Positions 50,830 to 62,905 of a stretch of 64,000 nt of DNA are shown here, piece after piece. Below the pieces are notes generated by a model that searched no databases, was not told the origin of the DNA, and worked only from the letters and a program-made list of their open reading frames with translations. Made by a program: the position numbers and the translations under genes. Origin of the DNA: Eunapius fragilis. Lineage: Eukaryota > Porifera > Demospongiae > Spongillida > Spongillidae. The stretch lies in assembly GCA_963681505.1 (NCBI GenBank), contig OY811976.1:1422359-1486358 (forward strand), read 5' to 3'. Position 1 is the first letter of the stretch, and each line of letters begins with the position of its first letter.

Positions 50830-51420
50830 CTAAAGTAGCTCTCCTCTTGGTTTGTGTTAATTAACCAGCTCAGTCAGATGGTGACTCTCGTTCACTTCAG
50901 GGACTGCAGGTGGGTCTGTGTTAGTTAGTCATCTATTTTTAATTAAATTCTACTTTACCAGGAACATTGCTAGCAGGCTGTCACCAAACAGTGCACTTAT
51001 GCTCTCCGGACTGTATCTAACCTCTCTTAAGAGGTTGGCGTTTATTATAGACTCGGGGAGCTGGTTACCCCCTGTTCCCTGTCTGGTCCAGGATCCGACT
51101 ACGAACTGGGATCAATACGCCAAGGCACTGGACCCCAACATGTGTTCAATCCCAGAGAGTATGATGGTATGAATATTGGGTGCTTCATCAACCAGGGAGG
51201 GCTGATGGCAGGGATGAAGGCACTAGTGGCTGTGTCCAAAAGAACTGATGGCTGTACCACCTACCAGCTTAACGTTGCAGAGGCCATATTTGACGGCGCC
51301 AGCAATGCTGCGTATTGCTCTGTCAGTGAGGGCCATGACAGAGTTGTCAAGGCAGCTACAGACATAGTAGCTCTCCTCTTGGTTAATGTTAATTAACCAG
51401 TCAGCTGCCTCTTGTCTGTT
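50830..51420 (+). CDS. Unresolved multi-exon gene, candidate exon at about 51092-51320
   Basis: An acceptor after a pyrimidine-rich stretch (CTGTCTGGTCCAG at 51091) opens a frame reading GSDYELGSIRQGTGPQHV, FNPREYDGMNIGCFINQGGL and VSKRTDGCTTYQLNVAEAIF. It remains open to about 51395, with possible donors near 51320 (GTCAGT, GTGAGG). NIGCFIN is reminiscent of the NIGRFINH segment of SET methyltransferase domains, but the rest does not confirm it. The blocks GTAGCTCTCCTCTTGG and GTTAATTAACCAG occur at 50832 and again at 51367, so part of the locus was duplicated in tandem. A further candidate exon lies at 51421-51498 (ESGAETNIYTNTLIHALFQ). No product assigned. Confidence 0.35.
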
Positions 51421-51799
51421 CCAGTTTTAAACTGCTAAATGAGTCTGGGGCCGAGACTAACATTTATACAAATACTCTAATCCATGCGCTGTTCCAGGTG
51501 GCATGAGTTGTTGTCATAAACGTTAACCTCATGGCTGGTCACATCCTACATTCAGCTTCTAACTCGGATGGTATAATTTGCCGTTGGTGTTGACACATAT
51601 ACACAGTCATACAGAATGTTGACAGGAACCTTGTCAACACGTGTAATGCTAAGTCACTGGTTTAGTAATGATTTCACAATTCTCCCTTGATTGATGGGAA
51701 CGAGGTTTTGGTGTGGTAGGGGAACCCTGGGCCTCTCTCTCTCTCCCACGACTACTTTAGAGCTTTCTGTTATATACAAACGTACTACCTGGGAGAAGT

Positions 51800-53035
51800 C
51801 TGGAGTATGCATCAATGCGGTACAAATTCGCCACACAGCTAGGAGCCGATTTATATGGGTTTGAGCCCGACGTGAAGGATTCAAATTGGTGCATTATATC
51901 CAGAGACAACCAAAAAGCACTCTTGTATATGGACTCTACTTTGTACGACTTTCTGCTACTACAAATAAAAATCATTTGCAAGCAAGCTGTGTATTTGAAA
52001 ATGAAGGTCCCTCATCAAGTCAAGTGTACTGGTGAGTTAATAATTTATTAATAATTATGGCATGATGGAGGTAGTCGCACGTGGGTGTGGCCTCAGCATG
52101 ACTGCTTAATGATTAATTTATTATTCATTTCAAGGTTGATGAAGTGCCCAATATTCATACCGTCATACTAATACTCAAATTCAAGTGGACGGGTGAGTTA
52201 ATGTATTAATAATTATGGCATGGAGGTGTAGCTGGTAGTTGCATGTGGCCTGTGCATGACAGCTTAATAATTAATTCATTATCAATTTTCCTAATTTAAG
52301 GTCATGTTTTTAATTAAGTTAATAATTAAATCAGCATTTAATTGAATTGCTGTTTGGTTGCACATGATTATGGTGAATGTAAACAGTTGCTTGTAATCAA
52401 TTTTAAAAATTAACTTGCAGTTGTAATTAATTTAAGTTGAATTTGCAGGTTTGGAAATGAAAGTCCCTCATAGATTCAAGTGGACGGGTGAGTTAATAAT
52501 TTATTAATAATTATGGCATGGTGGGCGTGTGGCTGGTAGTCGCACGAGGTGTGGCTATTACAACAATAGATGTGGCCTGTGCATGACTGTTTAATAATTG
52601 GGAATGCATTGCTTTTTAATAAGTTAATAATTATAGCAGCATTCATTAGTGCGTGTGTAATAATCTGAGTGTTGTATAATGCAATCAATGGCTGTTGGTT
52701 GCACTGAGTGAGGCTTGTTGTAGTATGGCAAGCTAGATAAATATTGTTTAATAATTGGGAATGCATTGCTTTTTAATAAGTGATCTTCAAAAATGGCCTC
52801 TGCAACATATTTGGCTGGTAGATTATGGTACAGGCAATCTATTCTGTGCTGCCACAAGTGCCTTGATGTCTATCATCATGGATCCTCCCAGGAGGATGGA
52901 ACGCCCACTTTTCATGCTGGAATGTCAAACATGCATCGGGGTCCTGCCACCTTACCCGTTTGTTTGGTGCGCCGTGGGGCTTCATGGAACAAAGAATTGG
53001 GCTGTGTCCCCTCCTGTGTGCAGCAGGTTAGAATG
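51800..53035 (+). CDS. Candidate exons with a triplicated exon-donor unit
   Basis: Three units share AAGT(CCCTCAT)...TTCAAGTGGACGG|GTGAGTTAAT and a following ATTAATAATTATGGCATG intron start (about 51998-52060, 52178-52220 and 52452-52515). The first ends a plus-strand frame (51815-52032) with GADLYGFEPDVKDSNWCII. A further frame at 52793-53028 reads SILCCHKCLDVYHHGSSQED and ends at a donor (CAG|GTTAGAATG). These look like parts of one or more degraded or alternatively spliced genes. I do not recognise a domain, and exon joining could not be settled. Confidence 0.3.
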
Positions 53036-53799
53036 CACATTATGATTAATGTATGTTATTATTGTTGTGTGCACATGATGACTCATATCTCACTGAGGAT
53101 GATAATTTTAATTCCATATCAAGTAATGCATGTTTTGTTCTAACACATGCTCTAGGTGGTGGAACAATCATAGGATGACACTAGCTGATCAACAGGGAAA
53201 TTCCTCCATGAAAACTTGATTGCTGGGAGCAAAGTGGAGGCCTTACTTCGCTGAAGACTTGGCCACCGTGGATAATCAACCAATCACCTTCATTGACTGC
53301 ACTGTTGAAACTTGCTAATACATTAATAATGTTAGAACTTATGTTTGTATTATGTAACTTGATCTATTTTCAAAATCCCCAGTAAGTTAAAATACTGCTT
53401 AATTTTGTCATCATTGTGCACTTTGCACTCAGAAAAAAATAGCACTCGGATAAAATACCTTCAATATGAGGGGGCACTGTGGACTTTTTATATCAGTGAA
53501 TGGAAAACACTGAACTCATTAATTTTTTTCCTCATTGTGCATAATATCATAAGGCAATACAGGCCTTTTAGATACATAAAAGGGATAGGAAGAAACACTG
53601 GAATGTGTGTACTAACAAGATGATGGCATTGGGTTACAGTTATTGCATGGACAGCACAGGAAAACATTACCTCAGGCAAGTTTGATGTCAGGTGTCTGTG
53701 CTTAAAAAGGATGGTGTAAAAAAGGGGGAGAGGAAGAGGAACACTGGTGTGTGTCACGTGGATTAGATGATGGCATTGGGTTACCATGGACAACATATA
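53036..53799. other. No gene recognised
   Basis: Contains two related blocks with GGAAGAAACACTGG/GAGGAACACTGG and GATGATGGCATTGGGTTA (53585-53640 and 53735-53785), a local duplication of about 150 bp. Confidence 0.4.
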
Positions 53800-54191
53800 C
53801 AGGGTGTCCCACAATCAATAAAAATTGAGCACAAGTAGTTACATTAGTGGGTGTTGAGCCAGAAAAAAAATTAGTTAGTGGTTAATTAAAATGTTTGACC
53901 ATTAATAACTGCAACCAAGTTAATGAATGGAATTTAGGTTACACAATTATCCAAGTTAATAAAAAGTTATTAACTGACAATAATTATGACTTGAATATTG
54001 GTGGTCACCATAATCTTGAATGATTGGTTTGAATTATGTAGCCTCATGAGTATGCAAGATATTCACTATCAATAACTATTAATTTACTGAAGCCAATTAT
54101 TAAATTTAGTTTATTATAAATTGAAATCATTATTTGTTTAACACGACCATAATTTCTTTCCAAGTTATTATCCTTAATTGTGGATACCCTG
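53800..54191. mobile_element. Mariner-like MITE with TA target sites
   Basis: The left end CAGGGTGTCCCACAATCAAT and the reverse complement of the right end CAGGGTATCCACAATTAAGG match well and are flanked by TA on each side. CAGGGTGTCC ends and TA duplications are typical of Tc1/mariner-derived elements. AT-rich interior of 392 bp without coding sequence. Similar end sequences occur at 36793-36813. Confidence 0.7.
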
Positions 54192-54936
54192 TATAAACAT
54201 TCCTTCAGGCTGGTTTAAGCTTAGAACATTGTGTAAAAACACGGTCACATTACCTCGGGCAAACTGATTTTGTGTTACGTTGTTGCTGCACGATAAACAC
54301 TTATGATATGGGGTACTATTGTACACATGAATGCTTACGTTTCTTCCTCCGATCTCGTTGCAACGGAAAGGGGCATTGAGCATCAACGAATTGAGCCCTT
54401 AATTCGTCAGGGACAGGGGTGGCTCCTGGACCAATGTAGGATTCCTTACAGTCTCTGGCATGGTGGAGTTTTTAGAAATCAGCAGCCAGAGAACTGCTCT
54501 GACGCTATATGTATTATTTACAAGAACCAGTGATGCCACTAAGATAGGTGTATGTTTTAATTGTTTTGATTGACCAGAGCACATTGCATTTAATGATCAT
54601 TTGGTTCATCCAAGACCATCCATCCCTCCACATGTATGGATAGTGGTAACCATCCCCCAGGATATTGGGTTAACATTTGAAGTACAATTTAAAACAAACA
54701 TTTCAGTTTCAAAAGACCCTTTAGTTTCAAAAGGCCTTTTTAAACTGAAGCCCTGGAGAGGTGGGAGGAGTACTGTATGGAATACTGATTAGATGTTCTG
54801 ACACCACTTCAAACTTCAACTTTAAGGATGATTCACAAAGCACATGTATAAGACAACTGATCAAGTAACCCATCTCCTGGAATTATTATGGTTATCTTTA
54901 ATCATGATATTCAATAACATTCCTAATTACAAAAGA
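54192..54936. other. Downstream flank of receptor gene A; start of the tandem duplication
   Basis: From about 54522 (GAACCAGTGATGCCAC) the sequence matches 59465 onward (GAACCAGTGACGCCAC), marking the left edge of the duplicated block. Short frames here have no support. Confidence 0.5.
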
Positions 54937-57900
54937 TTAATGCACATGCAAATTGCAAGCATCTATTCTAACATCATAAACTGGATTATCAGCTGTGATG
55001 GGATCATTGGTGCGTTTCACCACAATGCCATATGCAGAATTTGATAGCGTGACTGGATCTGTGGAAGTTTGAAAATGGTAACATGACTCAACACTGCCCC
55101 AATGTTATAAACATAGTGGTAGAGAGGAGCTCAAATGCCATCATAGTTCTTTTGTTATGTACTAAAACAGTATTCATGAGTTCAATAGCTAATAGTGCAA
55201 TCATGTCCTGGATGACTGATGGCTAGTAAACTTTGCCCATCACACACACCTTGAATGTAGCCACTTCCTTTCTTCCTTACTGTATACACGTGCACACACA
55301 TCATCACCATGATGAAGATGAGTAGTCCAGCCATGGATAGAACAGCAGACCCAACTCCAATGCCAATGATGACATTGGTGGGAACTGAAACATCACCTGG
55401 AAGGAAAGAAATAAAAAGTTGATTATGTATTCTAATAATCATTACCTGATGCCTGGAGCAAACATGCAACGTGCAAGCACACAGAGAGGTGGTTGTAATA
55501 ATGTGACTGAAATATAAACACCTTGACTCATGACACTTTTTCACTATGGTGGCAATAGAGACAACTGAATTGTTTGGACCAAGGACAACTGAGTTCCTTA
55601 AAGAGTTAGGCCATCGGTTGAGGCAAGTGTCCAGTGAAGCTAACTCCTCTGCATACCTTACCCAGAGACTATCTGTTGAGGTGGTTGTAACAATTTGTTA
55701 TAATTAGTAAATGTTTACTAAACTAGCCTCATTGCTAACTATTCTGGTCCACAAGGCTTCAGGAAACATCATTAAATGAGTGCATGTTACTATGGTGAAG
55801 TGTGCAGCTCTAAATACAGATAGTCCATAGACAAATGTCCACTACCTGCAGAAGGTCTGTATGTACTAGATGATCCATAGGTACTAGATGGTCCATAGGT
55901 ACTAGATGGTCCATAGGTACTAGATGGTCCACACACAGTCACCACCTCTCCAGTCAATGCTGGTACTGATGACACACCTCCATCACTCTCAATGTCATAC
56001 ACTTCTACAGAGTACACCCCTGTACTCAGAGGACCATTGGGGGAGAAGGGACATGAAGACATGTTCACAGGTGTGTCCACTGATCTCACAACCACCATGC
56101 AGTATGTTACACCTGTGGCTGTGTCTGTTAGATACACCAAACATCCTCTGGCCAGGGACCCAGGGTTGAAGTGACACACCAGTCCAGTGGGAGATGAGGT
56201 GTTGACAGAGACACCAACAACATCAAATGTACCTACCAAGAAAGGATGTGTTTACATGATCAAATATACAAACAGGCCTTTGTATTCTGAATAGGCTCAC
56301 TTATGACAACAGTAGTATTTGTGTTTCCATAACCATTGTATGCAGTGATGGTGAGGTTGAGGTGTTTGTTGGGAGGTATGGAAACAGTGATGGTGGAGGT
56401 GTCTCCATATGATGGTGGGAGTGGCTTCACAGGTGGAAATGAGAACACCTCATATCCAGCTATAGCCACCATCTTGTAGGAGCACACCTTTGGAGAGGCC
56501 TAACAAAATATAATGCATCCATGAATTATAATACATCAAAACATCTTAATGCTTACCTATCTATGAATGCATTAGAGTTTAGCATAGATGGCATGACCCC
56601 TGAAATTCTTAGAATAAGTAATGCTATTTCATTTACATTTAATCATGACTTATCTCACCATTGCCATAAACACATAATTATTATAGATAAATTTTATTTG
56701 TTGTTATACTGCTACTTAAATATCTTTCAAAATAAATGAGTCATAGATAAGTAAAGAAATCATTTTTATTAAGTTTCGTAACGTTAGCAATGATGGATTG
56801 ATTGACATCTGATTATTATTATATACACAGTTTTGAGTTTTTAATTCCATCACCTACTACAATCTTCCCATGATTAGACGTAATGAAATCGTCAACGTCA
56901 TCACTATTGTACTCACCAGCAGACTGATGTTCACGGTCACATCATCACGTGGAGACGGAGGATACACAAGGGAGGTGTGGACTTGGTCATGTGATATGGG
57001 TAAGGGGGGATCTGAAGGTGGTTGAGCATGCATTGATTGCAGCCAGTAGTAAAAATGAAAGTTATTCATTTTTTTACTTACTGAGTAAAGATCAAAAGGT
57101 TGTGTAAAATTTTTTATTTCACTCACCTCCCATCTTCACTGGGCTGGTCTGAACACCTCTTGTACTTCCACACATTGGGGTAACAGTTCCCTCATAATGG
57201 TCACATGGGTCTGGGGATGAGATGGTCACCTGTGGCTCCCTCACTGTCTCATTATACACTGGTGCTCCACTTCCATTCCTGATCACCACAGCATAGGAGA
57301 GGAGGGATGGGGACTGGGTACCAGGGGGTAGTTTCCATGCCAATTTGGTGGCAGTAGCATTGTATGTAGTAATGTTGATATCAGTGGGAGCAGATGGAGG
57401 GCCTGATGGACGGCGTCAAAAGGTCACAATACATACCCTTCAGTCAACATACTGTATGAGTACATACTATATACTGGTAGACTGACCTTGTATGCTCAGA
57501 TATGCTGAACTGGTCATGATAGTTCCATTTGACACTACAGCCACACATGTTATTAGAAAATTATAGTTAACCACTGCACCCATAATAGTGAGACTACGTA
57601 TTGTCATATTTCCAATATAGGTTGGAGCAGATACACTGATGCCATGAGATGCCACACTATACAAGGCCATGTAGTCCAAAAAATAGAAGACATTGGACAC
57701 ATTAGTAGCTGAACACACAAACTGTGCAGTAGATCCCAAACACACTGTGGTGTTGACGGGAGTCTGAATAAATGCTGAGGGAGAAGTACTGGATGAGGTG
57801 GATTGTACATAACCCCCTATTCCCCCTACCTTGCCCTCTGCCTTACAGCAATCAATGGATGGGTATCCCCCTAACTATTCCCCTACCTGGAGTGGGTGTT

Positions 57901-57956
57901 TCCCTACCTGATGACATAATGTTATGGCAGATGCCACATAGCCACATGCCTACCAT
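54937..57956 (-). CDS. Ig/FN3-like single-pass membrane receptor, gene A
   Basis: Eight exons join in frame with GT/AG borders: 57956-57908, 57774-57487, 57402-57127, 57011-56917, 56499-56301, 56232-55846, 55396-55250 and 55058-54937; 1563 bases, 520 aa. Exon 2 is an Ig-like domain (VCLGSTAQFVCSAT ... FLITCVAVVSNGT). Exon 3 is FN3-like (PPSAPTDINITTYNATATKL, LAWKLPPG). Exons 4-5 form another FN3-like domain (PPLPISHDQVHTSLVYPP, LTITAYNGYG). Exon 6 is a cysteine-containing domain (HFNPGSLARGCLVYL, GVTYCMVVVRSVD) ending in a GPSSTY stalk repeat. Exon 7 has the membrane helix (VIIGIGVGSAVLSMAGLLIF) and stop-transfer RKK. The tail holds SAYGIV (an ITIM-type motif) and NPVY (PTB-type). Most introns are phase 1, as in shuffled extracellular modules. 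The first exon is short with a stop just before the ATG and lacks a clear signal peptide, so an upstream exon may be missing. Probably a sponge cell-surface adhesion or recognition receptor. Confidence 0.75.
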
Positions 57957-59854
57957 TTAGTCTCTACTCAGAACATAATTAGCTGTGGGTGGGGGTATGT
58001 ATGAGCACAGCAGAGATCACCCATGGGAGCGGATTCGGATTTTGGATCTGGGTACGAGACTATACTATTAAACAAATTCCACTCTACATGTCATGATAGG
58101 ATGGGTTGGAAAGGAGCTAATTCATAGAATTTGAGTTAAGCAGGTGTTGTTTGTGGCATAGCAATTACTATGACATATCTTCTGCTTAGTTAGACTTCCC
58201 ATTATAATAAAGCCATCTATGCTAATCCAACATTCTATGGCTGCCCCATCCTCCATGCCTACAGCCTCTTTCATGAAGGCACGAGGCTGTTACCTGGAGA
58301 ACTGAAAGCACCATTTGTACATGTACCCGGTAGAAACAGCTGCCTATACATCAGCTGCTAAGTGGGAAATAATGAACCTACTTAACGCAGCAATCCGATT
58401 GGACTGCAATTGCCGTTGCAGCATAACAAAATCTTGGTATAGGCGCGCTTGTCCGGTAGTCGTGCCACGCCCAACTATATAATTATAGCCCTCCAACGCT
58501 TACCACCATAATAGCAAGGCATCAAGTAGAACCAGAGAATTAGCAAACGACCGATAGCTGGCATCTAACTGAAAAACGTATTGCAGTATGATTTAATAGT
58601 TGTAACTGACAAACTACCTTCAAGCAAGCAATATAGGTTACAACCGCGCGCGGTAAAATTGAATGCATGTAAAGAGAAGTGTTATTATTGGCGTTATGTG
58701 TGTTGTGGTAACCGCATGGGTGTAGGAGATGACACGTAATGGTGTAGAATGGAGCCATTTGGAAAAAGGACACCTCTAAAGGTACAACACTATTTCAGAA
58801 CCTTCAGTTGTTTTTAAGTACGTTTTAAGCTTTTTTCTCATCCATTTATCCTGCTACTGTGACAATCAGATGCTGCATCGTAGGCTCATACGTTGTAGGC
58901 ATCTTCTCTTCCCTCCCCTTCCCTCTCTCTAGCTCTTTCCCCCTCCCTCCCCCTCCTTCCACTCTTCCCTCCCCCTCCCTCCCTCCCTCCCGGCCCCCTC
59001 CCCTCCACCTCTCCTCCAACACCCTTAATAGTTTGTGGCAACAATGTACTGTGCAAGACTATTCTTTTCACAATAAGACAATACTAGGAGCCTGATTGTT
59101 TCAACCCTGATACCAAGGCCTTCATACGGTCATAAAGGGCATGGGGACCAGTAAAGCTGATCACATGATCTAGCAAGGAGGCTCTGTATGGAGTGGACAC
59201 CTTTAATATGAGCTGCATGATAATGGAAGGTCTTGGTGCTAAAAAGGATAGTATATTGTTGCCACAAACTATTAATATACAGGGTACAAGGCTACTTTGT
59301 TACATGTACTAATAGTTCAAATGAGACACATAGGAGGGTGGAGGAGGGGGAGAAGGGGACGGGGAGTAGGGGTATATAATTAATAGTAGCTATATGACAT
59401 ACCTTAAGCCTTCAGCAGTGAGTCTGTAGTAGCTGGGCTTTGTATCAACACTCTATTTACATTCATGAACCAGTGACGCCACAAGATGTTTTAATTGTTC
59501 TGATTGACTGTCTCATTGCAAGACCATCTATCTCTCCACATGTATGGATAGTGGTAAACCATCCCCCAGGATAGTGGCTTAACATTTGAAGTACAATTTA
59601 AAACATTTCAGTTTCAAAAGGCCCTTCAGTTTCAAAAGGCCTTTTAAAACTGTAGCCCTGGAGAGGTGGGAGGAGTACTGTATGGAATACTGTTTAGATG
59701 TTCTGACACCACTTCAAACTTCAACTTGAAGGATGATCTTTTGCATTCATTCACAAAGCACATGTGTAAGACAACTGATCAAGTAACCCATCGCCAGGAA
59801 TTATTATGGTTATCTTTAATCATGATATTCAATAACATTCCTTATTACAAAAGA
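57957..59854. other. Upstream region of gene A and downstream region of gene B
   Basis: 57957-59100 is repeated at 62906-64000 (for example GGTACGAGACTATACTATTA, ACAGCTGCCTATACATCAGC). It includes a patch shared with 10735-10875 and a CT-rich tract at about 58905-59020. About 59100-59465 is unique spacer between the two duplicated units; it holds a GGAGG-rich patch at 59335-59370. Confidence 0.55.
58905..59020. repeat. CT-rich (CCCTCC) tract upstream of receptor gene A
   Basis: Polypyrimidine stretch of CCCTCC/CTCTCC units, also present upstream of gene B at about 63865-63960. Its place 950 bases upstream of both genes reflects the duplication; a promoter role is possible but not shown. Confidence 0.8.
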
Positions 59855-62800
59855 TTAATGCACATGCAAATTGCAAGCATCTATTCTAACACCATAAACT
59901 GGATTATCAGCTGTGATGGGATCATTGGTGCGTTTCACCACAATGCCATATGCAGAATTTGATAGCATGACTGGATCTGTGGAAGTTTGAAAATGGTAAC
60001 ATGACGTCAACACAGCCCCAATGTTATAAACATAGTGGTAGAGAGAGCTCAAATACCCTCATTGTTTTGTACTAAAACAGTATTCATGAGTTCAATAGCT
60101 AATAGTGCAATCATGTCCTGAATGAGTGATGGCTAGTTTGGTCTACACACCCACACCAGGTCCCAATGTAAGTAGTAGACTTTGCCCACAACACACACCT
60201 TGAATGTAGCCACTTCCTTTCTTCCTTATTGTACACACACACATCATCACCATGACGATGAGTATTCCAGCCATGGATAGAACAGCAGACCCAACTCCAA
60301 TGCCAATTATGACATTAGTGGGAACTGAAACATCACCTGTAAAGGAAAGAAATAAAAAGCTGATTATGTATTCTGATAGTCATTACCTGATGCCTGGAGC
60401 AAACATGTAACGTGCAAGCACACAGAGAGGTGGTTGTAATAAAAGAACTTTTAGTTTATTGAATGAAACATAAACACCTTGACTCATGACACTTTTTCCC
60501 TTTAGTGGCAATAGAGACAACTGGAATGTTTGGACCAAGGACAACTGAGTTCCTTAAACAGTTGGGCCTTCAGTTGAGGCAGATGTCTTGTGAAGCTTAA
60601 CACCTATGCATACCTTACTCAGAGACTATCAGTTGAGGTGGTTGTAATAATTTGTTATAATTAGTAAATGTCTACTAAGCTACCCTCATTCCTAACTATT
60701 CTGGTCCTCATAAGGCTTCAAGAAACGTCATTAAATTATGTTACCATAGTGAAGTGTGTATCTCTAAATATAGAAGGCCCATAGACAAATGTCCACTACC
60801 TGCAGAAAGTCTGTGTGTACTTGATGGTCCATAGGTAATAGTTGGTCCATAGGTACTAGATGGTCCATAGGAGCTAGATGGTCCATACACAGTCACCACC
60901 TCTCCAGCCAATGCTGCTACTGATGACACACCTCCATCACTCTCAATGTCATACACCTCTACAGAGTACATCCCTGTACTCAGAGGACCATTGGGGGAGA
61001 AGGGACATGAAGACATGTTCACTAGTGTGTCCACTGATCTCACAACCACCATGCAGTATGTTACACCTGTGGCTGTGTCTATTAGATACACCAAACACCC
61101 TCTGGCCAGGGACCCAGGGTTGAAGAGACACACCAGTCCAGTGGGAGATGAGGTGTTGACAGAGATACCAACAACGTCAAATGTACCTACCAAGATAGGA
61201 TATGTGTACATGATCAAACATACAAACAGGTCTTTGTATTCTGAATAGGCTCACTTATGACAACAGTAGTGCATGTGTTTCCATAACCATTGTATGCAGT
61301 GATGGTGAGGTTGAGGTGATTGTTGGGAGGTATAGAAACTGTGATGGTGGAGGTGTCTCCATATGATGGTGGGAGTGGATTCACAGGTGGAAATGAGAAC
61401 ATCTCATATCCAGCTATAGCCACCATCTTGTAGGAGCACACCTTTGGAGAGGTCTAACAGAATTATAATACATCAAAACATCTTAATGCTGTCCTTTCTA
61501 TGAATGCATTAGGAGTTTAGCATAGATGGCATGACCCCTGAAATTCTTTAGAATGAGTAACGCCATTCCATGTACATTTAATTATGACTTATCTCACCAT
61601 TGCCATAAACACATAATTATTATAGATAAATTTTATTTGTTATTATACTGCTACTTAAACATTTTTCAAAATAAATGAGTCATAGATAAGTAAAGAAATC
61701 ATTTTTATTAAGTTTTGTAACGTTAGCAATGATGGATTGATTGATATCTGATTATTATTTTAAAAACAGTTTTGAGTTTTTAATTCCATCACCTACTACA
61801 ATCTTCCCATGATTAGACGTAATGAAATCGTCAACACCATCACTATTGTACTCACCAGCAGACTGATGTTCACAGTCACATCATCATGTGGAGACAGAGG
61901 ATACACAAGGGAGGTGTGGACTTGGTCACGTGATATGGGTGAGGGGGGATCTGAAGGTGGTTGAGCATGCATTGATTGCAGCCAGTGGTAAACATGAAAG
62001 TTATTCATTTTTTTACTTACTGAGTAAAGATCAAAAGGTTGTGTAAAATTTTATTAATCACTCACCTCCCATCTTCACTGGGCTGGTCTGAACACCTCTT
62101 GTACTTCCACACATCGGGGTAACAGTTGCCTCATAATGACCACATGGGTCAGGGGAGGAGATGGTCACCTGTGGCTCCCTTACTGTCTCATTATACACTG
62201 GTGCTCCACTTCCATTCCTGATCACCACAGCATAGGAGAGGAGGGATGAAGACTGGGTACCAGGGGGTAGTCCCCAGGCCAGTTTGGTGGCAGTAGCATT
62301 GTATGTAGTAATGTTGATATCAGTGGGAGCAGATGGAGGGCCTGATGGGTGGGGTCAAAAGGTCACAATACATACCCTTCAGTCAACATACTGTATGAGT
62401 ACATACCATATACTGGTAGACTGACCTTGTATGCTCAGATATGCTGAACTGGTCATGGCAGTTCCATTTGACACTACAACCACACATGTTATTAGAGAAT
62501 TATTGTTAACCACTGCACCCATAATAGTGAGACTACATATTGTCATATTTCCAATATAGGTTGGAGCAGATACACTGATTCCACGAGATGCCACAGCTGA
62601 GAAGGGCATGTAGTCCACATTATAGAAGATAGATTTCACAACAGTAGCTGAACACACAAACTGTGCAGTAGATCCCAAACACACTGTGGTGTTGACGGGA
62701 GTCTGGATAAATGCTGAGGGAGAAGTACTGGATGAGGTGGATTGTACACAACCCCCTCTTTCCCCCTACCTTCCCCTCTGCCTTACAGCAATCATGGGAT

Positions 62801-62905
62801 GGGTATCCCCCTAACTGGGGTGGGTATTCCCCTAACTAGGGTGGATGTTGCCCTACCTGATGTCATAATGTTATGGCAGATGCTACATAGCCACATGCCT
62901 ACCAT
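59855..62905 (-). CDS. Ig/FN3-like single-pass membrane receptor, gene B (tandem paralogue)
   Basis: Exons 62905-62857, 62713-62426, 62341-62066, 61950-61856, 61453-61255, 61186-60800, 60336-60199 and 59976-59855 mirror gene A with the same borders and phases; 1554 bases, 517 aa. The membrane exon is nine bases shorter (GGATGATGAAG-type indel before the helix end), still leaving a hydrophobic helix and CTIRKKGSG. Substitutions cluster in the Ig-like exon (SATVVKSIFYNVDYMPFSAV versus SATNVSNVFYFLDYMALYSV), whereas the tail motifs SAYGIV and NPVYG are kept. The frame runs on upstream of the ATG without the stop seen in gene A, to an ATG at 62977 (MWSVSLLCSN), a possible longer N-terminus. No break found; both copies look functional. 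Role as for gene A. Confidence 0.75.

Noticed and set aside
55924-56177. Plus-strand frames opposite the exon at 55846-56232 (and at 60878-61248)
   Set aside because: They are mirror images of the real receptor exons, which are supported by splice sites and consistent phases in both duplicates.
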